Shown in pieces: positions 33,248 through 42,121 of a DNA stretch of 64,000 nucleotides. The DNA lies in contig NZ_BAAAUT010000019.1 in the NCBI RefSeq assembly GCF_039534085.1, positions 53,134 to 117,133 on the forward strand, written 5' to 3'. Below the pieces are notes generated by a model that did no database searches, was not told where the DNA came from, and saw nothing but the letters and a program-made list of their open reading frames with translations. The position numbers were made by a program, and so were the translations under genes. Every line of letters starts with the position of its first letter. The first letter of the stretch is position 1. This DNA is from Planomonospora_B alba. GTDB taxonomy: Bacteria > Actinomycetota > Actinomycetes > Streptosporangiales > Streptosporangiaceae.

Positions 33248-34705
33248 TCACAGATCCCGCCAGAGGCGGCCCTCGCCGGCGAGCGGGTCGTGCGCGAGGC
33301 TCCCGGGGACGTCGAAGACCCGGGTGGGACGGCCGGGCGCGCCGTACGGGGGCCAGCCGGGGTCGCCGTCGGCGGCGAAGCGCGTCCAGGCGGCGTGCAT
33401 GGCCTCGGCGAGCTCCCGCGGCGGGTCCGGGCCGCAGACGCGGTCCACCCCCTCGGCGTCCAGGTGGTCGAAGACGAACGGCAGGTCCACGCAGTGCCCG
33501 GCCCCCACCGCGCCGCCGCGTACAGGCGAGCGCCAGCGGAACTCGTAGGCGTGCACGGGGCGCCCGGCCGCCGCGCCGGCCTCGGCCAGGCGGAGGGCGG
33601 GCACCCGGAAGAGGCGGTCGGTCAGGATCTGGGCCAGGACCTCGCGGCCGGCGGGCAGCCGCTCCTCGTAGAACCGGCGGGCCCGCGGGCCGGCGCCGAA
33701 CGCGCGCAGGGCGTCGCGGTACTCCCGTTCGCCGAGCGGGCCGGGCCGGCCGCGGACGAGCGCGTTGAACTCCTCCCGGGTGGTGCCGGTGAGCAGCGCG
33801 GCGGGGTGGGCGGTGCCGTCCCGGATCGCCTCGTACGGGCTGCGGGCCACGACCTCGCCGTCGTTGACGGGGTTGAAGCCCTTGGGGCCGGGCCGGAAGA
33901 CCGCACCGAGCGGGCCGGGTGCCGGTCCGTCGGGGCCGAGCGAGCCGTAGGCCGCCACGAGCTCCTGCGGGGAGAACGCCGCGAGCGCCTCGCGCGTGGG
34001 CGGCACGCCGAGCCGGCGGGCGAGGGCGCGCGCGGCCTCGCGGGCGGGCTCGACCGGCTCCCACGTCACCGCCCCGCCGCTCATGGTGATCACCCGGTGG
34101 AGCAGTCCGGCGGCCGCCGGCACCGCGAGCAGGGTCACCGCGGCCTGCCCGCCCGCGGACTGCCCGGCGACGGTCACCCTGCCGGGGTCCCCGCCGAAGG
34201 CGGCGATGTTGTCGTGGACCCAGGTCAGCGCGCGGACCCAGTCGAGCACGCCGAGGTTGGCGGGGGCGCCGTCCAGCGGCAGGAAGCCCTCGACGCCCAG
34301 CCGGTAGTTGATCGCGACGAAGACCACGCCGTCGCGGGCGAAGGCGGTCCCGCGGTACCAGGGGCTGGCGTTGCAGCCCGCGCCGAAGGCGCCGCCGTGG
34401 ATCCAGACCAGCACCGGGAGCCCGGCGGCGCCGGGGTCGGGGGTGAAGACGTTGAGGTTGAGGCAGTCGTCGCCCGGGATGAGCGGCTCGGGCACGCCCT
34501 CGCCGGGGTCGTGCGGCGCCTGGGGCGCGGTCGGCCCGCAGGCGCGGCAGCACCGCACCCCGTCCCAGGCGGGCGGCGGGACCGGGGCGGCGAAGCGCAG
34601 GCCGCCGACCGGCGGCGCGGCGTAGGGGACGCCGAGGAACTCGGCCACGCCGTGTGCCCAGCGCCCGCGCACCCGGCCGCTCGTGGTCACCGCCTGCGGA
34701 TCCAT
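33248..34705 (-). CDS. Type B carboxylesterase
   Basis: A 485-residue alpha/beta hydrolase of the carboxylesterase/PnbA family. Oxyanion-hole motif HGGAFGAG (103-110), nucleophile elbow GQSAGG with S183, and a C-terminal catalytic His in GAGHCVDLPFVF. DDCLNLNVFTP is the standard N-terminal family motif. No signal peptide, so cytoplasmic. Hydrolyses carboxylic esters of unknown nature. Start ATG 34705 begins close to the family N-terminus (TTSGRVRGRWAHGVAEFLGVPYA). Separated from the next minus-strand gene by 48 bp; the ATP-grasp gene upstream could be in the same transcript. Confidence 0.88.
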   Translation of the reverse strand: MDPQAVTTSGRVRGRWAHGVAEFLGVPYAAPPVGGLRFAAPVPPPAWDGVRCCRACGPTAPQAPHDPGEGVPEPLIPGDDCLNLNVFTPDPGAAGLPVLVWIHGGAFGAGCNASPWYRGTAFARDGVVFVAINYRLGVEGFLPLDGAPANLGVLDWVRALTWVHDNIAAFGGDPGRVTVAGQSAGGQAAVTLLAVPAAAGLLHRVITMSGGAVTWEPVEPAREAARALARRLGVPPTREALAAFSPQELVAAYGSLGPDGPAPGPLGAVFRPGPKGFNPVNDGEVVARSPYEAIRDGTAHPAALLTGTTREEFNALVRGRPGPLGEREYRDALRAFGAGPRARRFYEERLPAGREVLAQILTDRLFRVPALRLAEAGAAAGRPVHAYEFRWRSPVRGGAVGAGHCVDLPFVFDHLDAEGVDRVCGPDPPRELAEAMHAAWTRFAADGDPGWPPYGAPGRPTRVFDVPGSLAHDPLAGEGRLWRDL

Positions 34706-34753
34706 GCCGGGGTGTCTACCCGGTCGCGGGCCCGCCGACCGGGCCGCGGCGGA

Positions 34754-35797
34754 TCAGGTCGGCGTGGTGAGGGGGTTCTCCCCCGCGGGGGACTCCCGCT
34801 CCGCGGCCCCGCCCGCCGGGAGGGGGTCCAGGACGGCCCCGGCGGGCGCGGGGGCCTGCCACGGGGGCGTCCGGCGCCGGAGGATGCCCAGCGGTACGGC
34901 CGGCCGGCCCCTGTGCTCGGCGACCTTCCGCTCGATCAGGTCGAGGACGGGGGCCCGCAGGTCGACGTGGCCGAACCCGCCGAAGGCGGGGAAGGAGTTG
35001 GTCTCCAGGATGACCGGTCCGCTCCGGCTCCGCAGCAGGTCGACGCTCATCAGGTCCAGCTCCGCCGCGCGGGCCGCGCGCTCGGCGACGGCCACCTCCT
35101 CCTCGGTGAGGGCCACCGGCCGGCAGACGTCCCCGGGCCCGTTGGACCGGAAGTCCCCGGGGCGGCCGGTCTGCTCGACCGCGGCGACGAACCTGCCGCC
35201 GACGAGGACCACCCGGTGGTTGCGGCCGGCGGCCTCGGCGACGAACCGCTGCACGAGCAGCGGCGTCCCGCGGCCCCGGATCGCCTCCGCCCGCTCCAGC
35301 AGTTCGTCCTCGCCGCGGGCGAGGGTGACCTCCGCTCCCCGCGCCCCGTCCGGCTGCTTGAGCACGACGGGGTAGCCGTAGGCCCGGGCGAACAGCCGCA
35401 GCTCGCGGTCGTCGGGGCAGAACGCGGTGGCGGGCGTCGGCACGCCGCAGGCGGCCAGCCGGACGTGCGTGGCGAACTTGTCGGCCGAGCGCAGCACCGC
35501 GGCGGTGGAGTTCAGGTGCGGGACCGTCCGCTCGACCGCGCCGAGGATGGTCAGCCCCGGCAGGGCGTCGGTGGACATCTGATGGATGATGCCGTCCACC
35601 GCGAGCGGGAGGCCCTCGGCGCAGAGCCTCGGGCCTCTGTCGTCGAGCGCCACGCTCAGCTCGTTCCAGGAGACGACCAGCGGCAGATGCCCCCGCTCCC
35701 GCGCCCCCTCCTCCAGGTATCTGATGTCCTCGTTCGCGGGGCCTTCGCCGATTATGATCAACAGGCGGAGTCCCGGACCGTTCACCCCGTTTTTCAT
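34754..35797 (-). CDS. RimK-like ATP-grasp ligase
   Basis: A 347-residue ATP-grasp protein related to RimK/LysX. Features: N-terminal pre-ATP-grasp domain with LRLLIIIGEGPANEDIRYLEE, then LNSTAAVLRSADKFATHVRLAACGVPTP (DK and gxPxP motifs), VVLKQPDGARGAEV (ATP-binding Lys), and VILETNSFPAFGGFG with the metal-binding Glu/Asn. Such enzymes join an amino acid or peptide carboxylate to an amine. Neither a carrier protein nor a precursor peptide is visible next to it, so the substrate is unknown. GGAG lies 3 bases before the ATG. The last 45 residues are Pro/Gly-rich and probably disordered. Confidence 0.8.
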   Translation of the reverse strand: MKNGVNGPGLRLLIIIGEGPANEDIRYLEEGARERGHLPLVVSWNELSVALDDRGPRLCAEGLPLAVDGIIHQMSTDALPGLTILGAVERTVPHLNSTAAVLRSADKFATHVRLAACGVPTPATAFCPDDRELRLFARAYGYPVVLKQPDGARGAEVTLARGEDELLERAEAIRGRGTPLLVQRFVAEAAGRNHRVVLVGGRFVAAVEQTGRPGDFRSNGPGDVCRPVALTEEEVAVAERAARAAELDLMSVDLLRSRSGPVILETNSFPAFGGFGHVDLRAPVLDLIERKVAEHRGRPAVPLGILRRRTPPWQAPAPAGAVLDPLPAGGAAERESPAGENPLTTPT

Positions 35798-35958
35798 ACT
35801 CCGGGTAGTTCCCTGATTACAGAAAGTAATCCCCGGGCGGGCATGGACCGCCGTCGCGCACGGAAAAACCGGTTGACGGGGTCCTTACCCTTGACGGGCC
35901 CTTCACCGCCCCGGTGACCGGCGTCAACCGAAGACCGTGAGGAGTGTGCTGCCTGACC

Positions 35959-37860
35959 ATGCCCCCTGACACCGCTGACTCCGGCTCGAAACCCGTCTCT
36001 CGACGGCCACGGCGCCCGCGCCTCGCGGGGACGCGCTCGCTGTGGCGGATGAAGTCCTACCTGCGTCCCCACTCCAGGCGGCTGGCCGTGGTCTGGCCGG
36101 CCGCCTTCGCCGCGACCGGGATCGCCATCGCCGTCCCGCTGATCGCCGAACAGGTCGTGGACGGCCCCGTCGCCCGGGGCGACACCGCCGGCCTGGTCGC
36201 CCTGTCCCTGCTCGTCCTGGCGCTCGGCGTGCTGGAGGCGCTGCTCACCTTCGTGCGCCGGTGGCTGATGGCCGACATCGTCCTCGGGCTGGAGACGGAC
36301 ATCCGCGACGACCTCTACGCGCACCTGCTCCGGCTCCCGATGGCCTTCCACGGCGCCTGGCAGTCCGGCCAGCTGCTCTCCCGGGCGACGGCCGACCTGT
36401 CGACGATCCGGCGCTTCCTCGGCTTCGGCCTGCTCTTCCTCGTCCTGACCACCCTGCAGATCACCACGGTGACCGTGCTGCTGCTGCAGAAGTACTGGCC
36501 GCTGGGCCTGCTGGTCGCCGCGGCGGCGATCCCGGTCGTGATCCTCTCGCTCCGCTTCGAGCGCCGCTACATCGAGGTCTCCCGCAGGGTCCAGGACCAG
36601 CAGGGCGACCTGGCCACCGTGGTCGAGGAGTCCGCGGCCGGCATCCGCACGATCAAGGCGTTCGGCCGCGGCGGGCACGTCTTCGGCGTCTTCGACTCCG
36701 GGGCCCGCCGGGTCTACCGGACCTCGATGGAGAAGGTCCGGCTCTCGGCCCGCTTCTTCACCTTCCTGGAGGTGGTGCCGAACGTCACCCTCGCCGCGGT
36801 GCTGCTGCTCGGCGCGCTGGCGGTCGGCTCGGGCGCGCTGAAGCTCGGCGCGCTGGTGGCCTTCACCATGCTCATGCTCCAGCTGGTGTGGCCGATCTCG
36901 GCGCTCGGCTTCCTGCTGGCGATGGCGCAGGAGGCGATGACCGCGGCGGACCGGGTGATGGAGGTGCTGGACGTCGAGCTGGCCATCACGGGGGGCGTCC
37001 GGACGGTCGATCGGCCCCGCGGCCACCTGCGGTTCGAGGGCGTGGAGTTCCGCTTCCCCGGCGCCGCCGAACCGGCGCTGCGCGACGTCTGGCTGGAGGT
37101 GCGGCCGGGCGAGACGGTCGCGGTGGTCGGCGCGACGGGGTCGGGCAAGACCACGCTCACCTCCCTGGTCCCCCGGCTGCACGACGTCACCGCGGGCCGG
37201 GTCACGATCGACGGCCACGACGTGCGCGACCTGTCGCTGCCCGCCCTGCGCTCGATGGTCGCCACCGCCTTCGAGGAGCCGACCCTGTTCTCCATGAGCG
37301 TGCGGGAGAACCTCACGCTCGGGCGGCCGGACGCCACCGACGAGGAGATCGAGGCGGCGCTGCGCGTGGCGCAGGCGGAGTTCGCGCACCGGCTGCCCTG
37401 GGGGCTGGAGACCCGGATCGGCGAGCAGGGCATGTCCCTGTCCGGCGGCCAGCGCCAGCGGCTCGCCCTGGCCCGCGCGGTGCTGTCCCGGCCCCGGGTC
37501 CTCGTGCTGGACGACACGCTCTCGGCACTCGACGTGGAGACCGAGGCCCTGGTGGAGGAGGCGCTCCGGCACGTGCTCCGGGACACCACCGGGATCGTGG
37601 TCGCGCACCGGGCCTCCACCGTGCTGCTCGCCGACCGGGTCGCCCTGCTCTCCGGCGGCACGGTCGCGCACGTCGGCCGCCACCAGGAGCTGATGGCCGA
37701 CGTGCCGGAGTACCGGGCGCTGCTCTCCGCCGACCTGGACGAGGACGCCGGGGACGCCGGGGGCGCCGCCGTCTCCGGCGGGCCGGGCGGGGGCTCCGGC
37801 GGTCTCGGCGACTTCGGCGACTTCGACGGCGACGTGGACGCGGAGGGGGCGCTGCGATGA
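35959..37860 (+). CDS. ABC exporter half-transporter A (degenerate catalytic site)
   Basis: A 633-residue type IV ABC exporter: six transmembrane helices (about 30-320) fused to an ATPase. Walker A GATGSGKTT is near residue 391, signature LSGGQ near 494, and Walker B LVLDD ends at D518-D519. Asp replaces the catalytic Glu, as in the degenerate site of heterodimeric exporters such as TM287/288 or BmrCD. The next gene overlaps by ATGA and has an intact Glu, so the two form an asymmetric pair. ATG 35959 is preferred to GTG 35944, which is too close to GAGGAG. Substrate unknown; drug or lipid efflux is typical. Confidence 0.88.
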   Translation: MPPDTADSGSKPVSRRPRRPRLAGTRSLWRMKSYLRPHSRRLAVVWPAAFAATGIAIAVPLIAEQVVDGPVARGDTAGLVALSLLVLALGVLEALLTFVRRWLMADIVLGLETDIRDDLYAHLLRLPMAFHGAWQSGQLLSRATADLSTIRRFLGFGLLFLVLTTLQITTVTVLLLQKYWPLGLLVAAAAIPVVILSLRFERRYIEVSRRVQDQQGDLATVVEESAAGIRTIKAFGRGGHVFGVFDSGARRVYRTSMEKVRLSARFFTFLEVVPNVTLAAVLLLGALAVGSGALKLGALVAFTMLMLQLVWPISALGFLLAMAQEAMTAADRVMEVLDVELAITGGVRTVDRPRGHLRFEGVEFRFPGAAEPALRDVWLEVRPGETVAVVGATGSGKTTLTSLVPRLHDVTAGRVTIDGHDVRDLSLPALRSMVATAFEEPTLFSMSVRENLTLGRPDATDEEIEAALRVAQAEFAHRLPWGLETRIGEQGMSLSGGQRQRLALARAVLSRPRVLVLDDTLSALDVETEALVEEALRHVLRDTTGIVVAHRASTVLLADRVALLSGGTVAHVGRHQELMADVPEYRALLSADLDEDAGDAGGAAVSGGPGGGSGGLGDFGDFDGDVDAEGALR

Positions 37861-39842
37861 GCGGTCAGGACACGACGAACCCGACAGACCCGGCAGACCC
37901 GGCGGCCGCGGAGCGCACGGCGGTGAGGACGCCCGCGCCCGGGACGGCGGAGCCGTCGGGCACGGCGGAGGGACCGACGGGAGGAACGGCGGAGGAACCG
38001 GCCGGGGGGACGCGGGACTGGCGCGGCGTGGCCGCCGAGGACTCCGACGAGCTGCCCGAGCGGGTCTCCTTCCTGCTGCGGGCCCGCTCCCGGCGGCTGC
38101 TCGGCGAGCTGCTGGGACCGTACCGCGCCCGGATCGCGGTGCTCGTGGCGCTCATCGTGGCCTGCAACGCGGCCTCGCTCGCCATCCCCTACCTGGTGAA
38201 GGTGGGCATCGACGCGGGTGTCCCGCCCATGCTGGCGGGCCGGGGTCCGGGCACGCTGACGGCGGTCGTCGCGGCGGTGCTGGCGGCGGCGGCCGTGCAG
38301 GCGACGACCCGGCAGGCGTTCCTGCAGCTGGCCGGCCGGATCGGCCAGCGCGTCATCCTGGAGCTGCGGCGGCGGGTCTTCCGCCACTTCCAGCGCCTGT
38401 CGCTCTCCTTCCACGACGACTACACCTCGGGACGGGTGATCTCCCGGCTCACCTCCGACATCGACGCCATCGCCGAGATGCTCCAGTCGGGCTTCGACAG
38501 CCTCGTCACGGCCGTGCTGACGCTGATCGGCACCGCCGTCGTCCTGCTCGTGCTGGACGTGCGGCTGGCTCTGGTGGCCCTGCTCCCGCTCCCGGTCCTG
38601 CTGCTGTTCACCCGCTGGTTCCGGCGGCAGTCGAGCATCGCCTACCGCCGGACCAGGCAGACCGTGGCGCTGCTGATCGTCCACTTCGTGGAGTCGATGG
38701 CCGGCATCCGGGCGGTCCAGGCGTTCCGCGGCGAGCCGCGCAACCAGGAGATCTTCGCCCGGCTCAACGCCGACTACCGGGACGCCAACGTGCGGAGCAT
38801 GCGCCTGGTCGCGGTCTTCTCGCCGGGGATCAAACTGATCGGGAACGTCACCGTCGCGGCGGTGCTCTGCTACGGCGGCCTGCTGGTCTCCGAGGGGTCC
38901 GCGAGCGTGGGCACGCTCGCCGCGTTCCTGCTCTACCTGCGCCAGTTCTACGAGCCGATGCAGGAGATCAGCCAGTTCTACAACACCTTCCAGTCGGCCG
39001 GGGCGGCGCTGGAGAAGCTCTCCGGCGTGCTGGAGGAGCGGCCGGCGGTCGCCGAGCCGCGCGTACCGGTCCCGCTGGAGCGCCCGGCGGGCGGGATCCG
39101 GTTCGAGGGGGTGGAGTTCGGCTACCGGCGGGACACGCCGGTGCTGTCCCGGATGGACCTGGAGATCCCCGCGGGGCAGATCGTGGCGCTGGTCGGCCCC
39201 ACCGGGGCGGGCAAGACCACGCTGGCCAAGCTCGTCGCCCGGTTCTACGACCCGGTCGCGGGCCGCGTGCTGCTCGACGGGGTCGACCTGCGCGACCTCG
39301 GCGAGGACACGCTGCGGGCCGCGGTGGTCGTCGTGACGCAGGAGAACTTCCTGTTCAGCGGCTCGGTCGCGGACAACGTCCGGTTCGGCCGGCCCGGCGC
39401 CACCATGGAGGAGGTGGTCGGGGCCGCCCGGGCCGTCGGCGCCCACGACTTCATCGCGGCGCTCCCGGAGGGGTACGACACCCCGGTCGGCAAGCAGGGC
39501 GGGCGCCTGTCGGCGGGGCAGCGGCAGCTGGTCGCCTTCGCCCGGGCCTTCCTGGCCGACCCGGCCGTGCTGGTCCTGGACGAGGCGACCTCCAGCCTGG
39601 ACGTGCCGGGTGAGCGGCTGGTGCAGCGGGCCATGCGGACGATCCTGGCGGGCCGGACCGCGCTGATCATCGCCCACCGGCTCTCCACCGTCGAGATCGC
39701 CGACCGGGTACTGGTGCTGGACGGCGGCGGCGTCGTCGAGGACGGCCCTCCCGAGGCGCTCATCGCCGCGGCGGGCCGGTTCGCGGACCTGCACCGCGCC
39801 TGGCTGGACAGCATTTCGGACGCGCCCCGCACCACCGGGTGA
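37857..39842 (+). CDS. ABC exporter half-transporter B (catalytic site intact)
   Basis: A 661-residue partner of the preceding gene. A hydrophilic, disordered leader of about 60 residues (Thr/Pro/Glu-rich) precedes six helices, with the exporter loop NDDYTSGRVISRL-like segment FHDDYTSGRVISRLTSDID. The ATPase has Walker A GPTGAGKTT (447-455), signature LSAGQRQ and Walker B LVLDEATSSLD with catalytic E576. Signature LSAGQ deviates from LSGGQ, as often seen in the subunit completing the degenerate site. Start overlaps the previous stop (ATGA). Confidence 0.9.
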   Translation: MSGQDTTNPTDPADPAAAERTAVRTPAPGTAEPSGTAEGPTGGTAEEPAGGTRDWRGVAAEDSDELPERVSFLLRARSRRLLGELLGPYRARIAVLVALIVACNAASLAIPYLVKVGIDAGVPPMLAGRGPGTLTAVVAAVLAAAAVQATTRQAFLQLAGRIGQRVILELRRRVFRHFQRLSLSFHDDYTSGRVISRLTSDIDAIAEMLQSGFDSLVTAVLTLIGTAVVLLVLDVRLALVALLPLPVLLLFTRWFRRQSSIAYRRTRQTVALLIVHFVESMAGIRAVQAFRGEPRNQEIFARLNADYRDANVRSMRLVAVFSPGIKLIGNVTVAAVLCYGGLLVSEGSASVGTLAAFLLYLRQFYEPMQEISQFYNTFQSAGAALEKLSGVLEERPAVAEPRVPVPLERPAGGIRFEGVEFGYRRDTPVLSRMDLEIPAGQIVALVGPTGAGKTTLAKLVARFYDPVAGRVLLDGVDLRDLGEDTLRAAVVVVTQENFLFSGSVADNVRFGRPGATMEEVVGAARAVGAHDFIAALPEGYDTPVGKQGGRLSAGQRQLVAFARAFLADPAVLVLDEATSSLDVPGERLVQRAMRTILAGRTALIIAHRLSTVEIADRVLVLDGGGVVEDGPPEALIAAAGRFADLHRAWLDSISDAPRTTG

Positions 39843-39906
39843 CCGGGCCGTCTCCGCGGCGGCGGCGTGGCCGCCGCCGCGGGGGCGGCACGTCGGCACC
39901 ACGGTC

Positions 39907-39920
39907 ATTAACCGGTTAAT
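39907..39920. promoter_or_regulatory. LacI-type palindromic operator
   Basis: ATTAACCGGTTAAT is a perfect 14-bp palindrome with a central CG, the usual LacI-family form. It lies 113 bp before the LacI regulator start in the 190-bp gap after the ABC genes, which suggests autoregulation. Confidence 0.6.
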
Positions 39921-40032
39921 TCCAGCGACCCGGACGATAAGAGGCGATGGCGACGGTTACGCCGCAGTAGCGAGTAGTAAGCTGCGCGATGGCCATGAAA
40001 CAGTTAAGCGGACGCCTGTGCTGGGGGACGAG

Positions 40033-41049
40033 ATGAAACGACCGACCATTGCGGACATCGCCCGCCGGGCGGGGGTCTCCAAGGTCGCGGTCTCCTACGC
40101 GCTGAACGGCCGGGCCGGGGTGTCGGAGGCCACCCGGGCCAACATCATGGCCATCGCCGCCGAGATCGGCTGGCGCCCCAACAGCGCCGCCCGGGCGCTG
40201 AACGGCGCGCGGGCGCACACGGTCGGGCTCGCGCTCTGCCGCCCGGCCCGCATCCTGGGCATGGAGCCGTTCTTCATGGAGCTGATCAGCGGCATCGAGG
40301 CCGAGCTCTCCGTGCGGTCCTACGCGCTGATGCTCCAGATCGTCCCCGACCACGACCAGGAGCTGGCCGTCTACCGCCGCTGGTGGGGGGAGGGCCGGGT
40401 CGACGGCGCGTTCGTGGTGGACCTGCACTTCGACGACCCCCGGGTGGCCGAGCTGGAGGCGCTGGGCATGCCCGCGGTCGTCATCGGCCACCCCTCGCAG
40501 GCCGGTTCGCTGGTCTCGGTCTGGTCCGACGACAGCGCGGCCGTGCGCGAGACCATCGAGTACCTCGCCGCGCTGGGCCACCGCCGCATCGCCCGGGTCG
40601 CGGGGCTGCCCCGGCTGGTGCACACCGCCCTGCGCGACCGGGCCTTCACCGAGGCCTGCGAGCGGCTCGGGCTGACCGGCCACGCCGTCGTGCACACCGA
40701 CTACACCGGCGACGAGGGCGCCCGCGCCACCCGGCGGCTGCTGAGCTCCCCCGACCGGCCGACCGCGATCGTCTACGACAACGACATCAGCGCCGTGGCC
40801 GGCCTCTCGGTCGCCCAGGAGATGCGGCTCGACGTCCCGCGCGACCTGTCGATCGTCGCCTGGGACGACTCGCCCCTCTCGCAGGTCGTGCACCCCCCGC
40901 TCACCGCGCTCAGCCGGGACATCCCGGCGTACGGCGCGCACGCCGCGCGCCGTCTGCTCGACCTGGTGGCCGGGGAGCGGGTCCCCTCCTTCGAGGACCA
41001 GGCCGCCCGGCTCACCCCGCGCGGCAGCACCGCCCCTCCCCCGGCGTAG
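40033..41049 (+). CDS. LacI family transcriptional regulator
   Basis: A 338-residue regulator. The LacI HTH is at the N-terminus (RPTIADIARRAGVSKVAVSYALNG, shown in part) with the hinge-helix segment NSAARALNGARAHTVGLAL, followed by a periplasmic-binding-protein-like effector domain (about 60-335) with DNDISAVAGLSVAQE and WDDSPLSQVVHPPLTAL. Effector unknown. ATG 40033 is preferred over GTG 40018 because GGGGGACGAG directly precedes it. It does not flank an obvious sugar operon; the nearest candidates are the ABC exporter upstream and distant manA, whose upstream region has a related site. Confidence 0.88.
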   Translation: MKRPTIADIARRAGVSKVAVSYALNGRAGVSEATRANIMAIAAEIGWRPNSAARALNGARAHTVGLALCRPARILGMEPFFMELISGIEAELSVRSYALMLQIVPDHDQELAVYRRWWGEGRVDGAFVVDLHFDDPRVAELEALGMPAVVIGHPSQAGSLVSVWSDDSAAVRETIEYLAALGHRRIARVAGLPRLVHTALRDRAFTEACERLGLTGHAVVHTDYTGDEGARATRRLLSSPDRPTAIVYDNDISAVAGLSVAQEMRLDVPRDLSIVAWDDSPLSQVVHPPLTALSRDIPAYGAHAARRLLDLVAGERVPSFEDQAARLTPRGSTAPPPA

Positions 41050-41088
41050 GAGGCGCCGGGCCCGCACGCCGGGGCGGGGCGGCGCCTC
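41050..41088. terminator. Hairpin between convergent lacI-type and F420 oxidoreductase genes
   Basis: GAGGCGCC (41050-41057) pairs with GGCGCCTC (41081-41088) around a GC-rich loop that itself can fold; it covers most of the 37-bp gap. Confidence 0.5.
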
Positions 41089-42052
41089 ACGCCCGGCGCA
41101 GCGCGGGCAGCAGTTCCTTCTCCGCCCAGCCGATGAACTCCCGCTGGTGCTCGGCGCCGATCTGCACCAGGGCGACGTGGGTGAACCCGGCGTCGGTGTA
41201 GGCGCGCACGGCCTCGACCACCGCGTCCACGTCGGCGCCGCACGGGACCTTCTGCGCGACGTCCTCCGGGCGCACGCTCTCGGTGGCCGCGGCGAAGTTC
41301 ACCGGCGCGGGCAGCTCGGCCATGACCTTCCAGCCGGGCAGCGCCCAGCGCCACAGCCGGTGCGCGCGCTCCACCGCCGCCGCCGGGTCGGGGTCGTAGC
41401 AGACCGCCAGCTGGCCGTAGACCGGCCTGCCCTGCCCGCGCGAGTCGTTGAACCAGCGCACCAGGTCGGTGTCGGGCTCCACCGCGACGAGCGCGTCGCC
41501 GTACCGGGCGGCGATGTCGCCGGACTGGGCGCCCGAGGCGGCGATGGCCAGCGGCACCGGCTCCTCGGGCAGGTCGAACAGCTTGGCCGAGTCGACGTCG
41601 AAGTACTCGCCCCGGTAGGTGAAGTACCCGCCCTCGAAGAGCCCCTTGATGATCTCGATGGCCTCGCGGAACATCTCGTGCCGGGTGTTGACGGGCGGCC
41701 AGCCCTGGCCGATCACGTGCTCGTTGAGGTTCTCCCCCGCGCCCAGCCCGAGCGTGAAGCGCCCGCCGCTCAGCACCCCCACGGTGGCGGCCTTCTGCGC
41801 CACCACCGCCGGGTGGTAGCGCATGATCGGGCAGGTCACGTACGTCATCAGCGGCAGGTTCTCGGTGGCGTACGCCGCCGCGCCGAGCACCGACCACGCG
41901 TACGGCGAGTGCCCCATCTCCTCCAGCCACGGGAAGTAGTGGTCGGAGACGACCGCGTAGTCGAATCCGGCCCGCTCGGCCGCGACCACGTCGTCCACCA
42001 GCTGCCGGGCGGGCGTCTGCTCGCACATCATCGTGTATCCGATTCGCGTCAT
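41087..42052 (-). CDS. F420-dependent LLM class oxidoreductase (TIGR03557-like)
   Basis: A 321-residue TIM-barrel flavin/deazaflavin enzyme of the luciferase-like monooxygenase superfamily. FDYAVVSDHYFPWLEEMGHSPYAWS, TYVTCPIMRYHPAVVAQ and LGLGAGENLNEHV are close to the F420-dependent glucose-6-phosphate dehydrogenase/hydride-transfer group TIGR03557. It uses cofactor F420, which supports an actinobacterial host. Substrate unknown. It lies 69 bp after araA on the same strand but has no evident link to arabinose use; it may have been read through from that operon. Confidence 0.85.
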   Translation of the reverse strand: MTRIGYTMMCEQTPARQLVDDVVAAERAGFDYAVVSDHYFPWLEEMGHSPYAWSVLGAAAYATENLPLMTYVTCPIMRYHPAVVAQKAATVGVLSGGRFTLGLGAGENLNEHVIGQGWPPVNTRHEMFREAIEIIKGLFEGGYFTYRGEYFDVDSAKLFDLPEEPVPLAIAASGAQSGDIAARYGDALVAVEPDTDLVRWFNDSRGQGRPVYGQLAVCYDPDPAAAVERAHRLWRWALPGWKVMAELPAPVNFAAATESVRPEDVAQKVPCGADVDAVVEAVRAYTDAGFTHVALVQIGAEHQREFIGWAEKELLPALRRA

Positions 42053-42121
42053 GCCCGGGTCCCTACCCGGCCCCGCCGTGATCCTTCCCGGCGGGGCGGA
42101 TCGGGACCGCGGGCACGCCGC

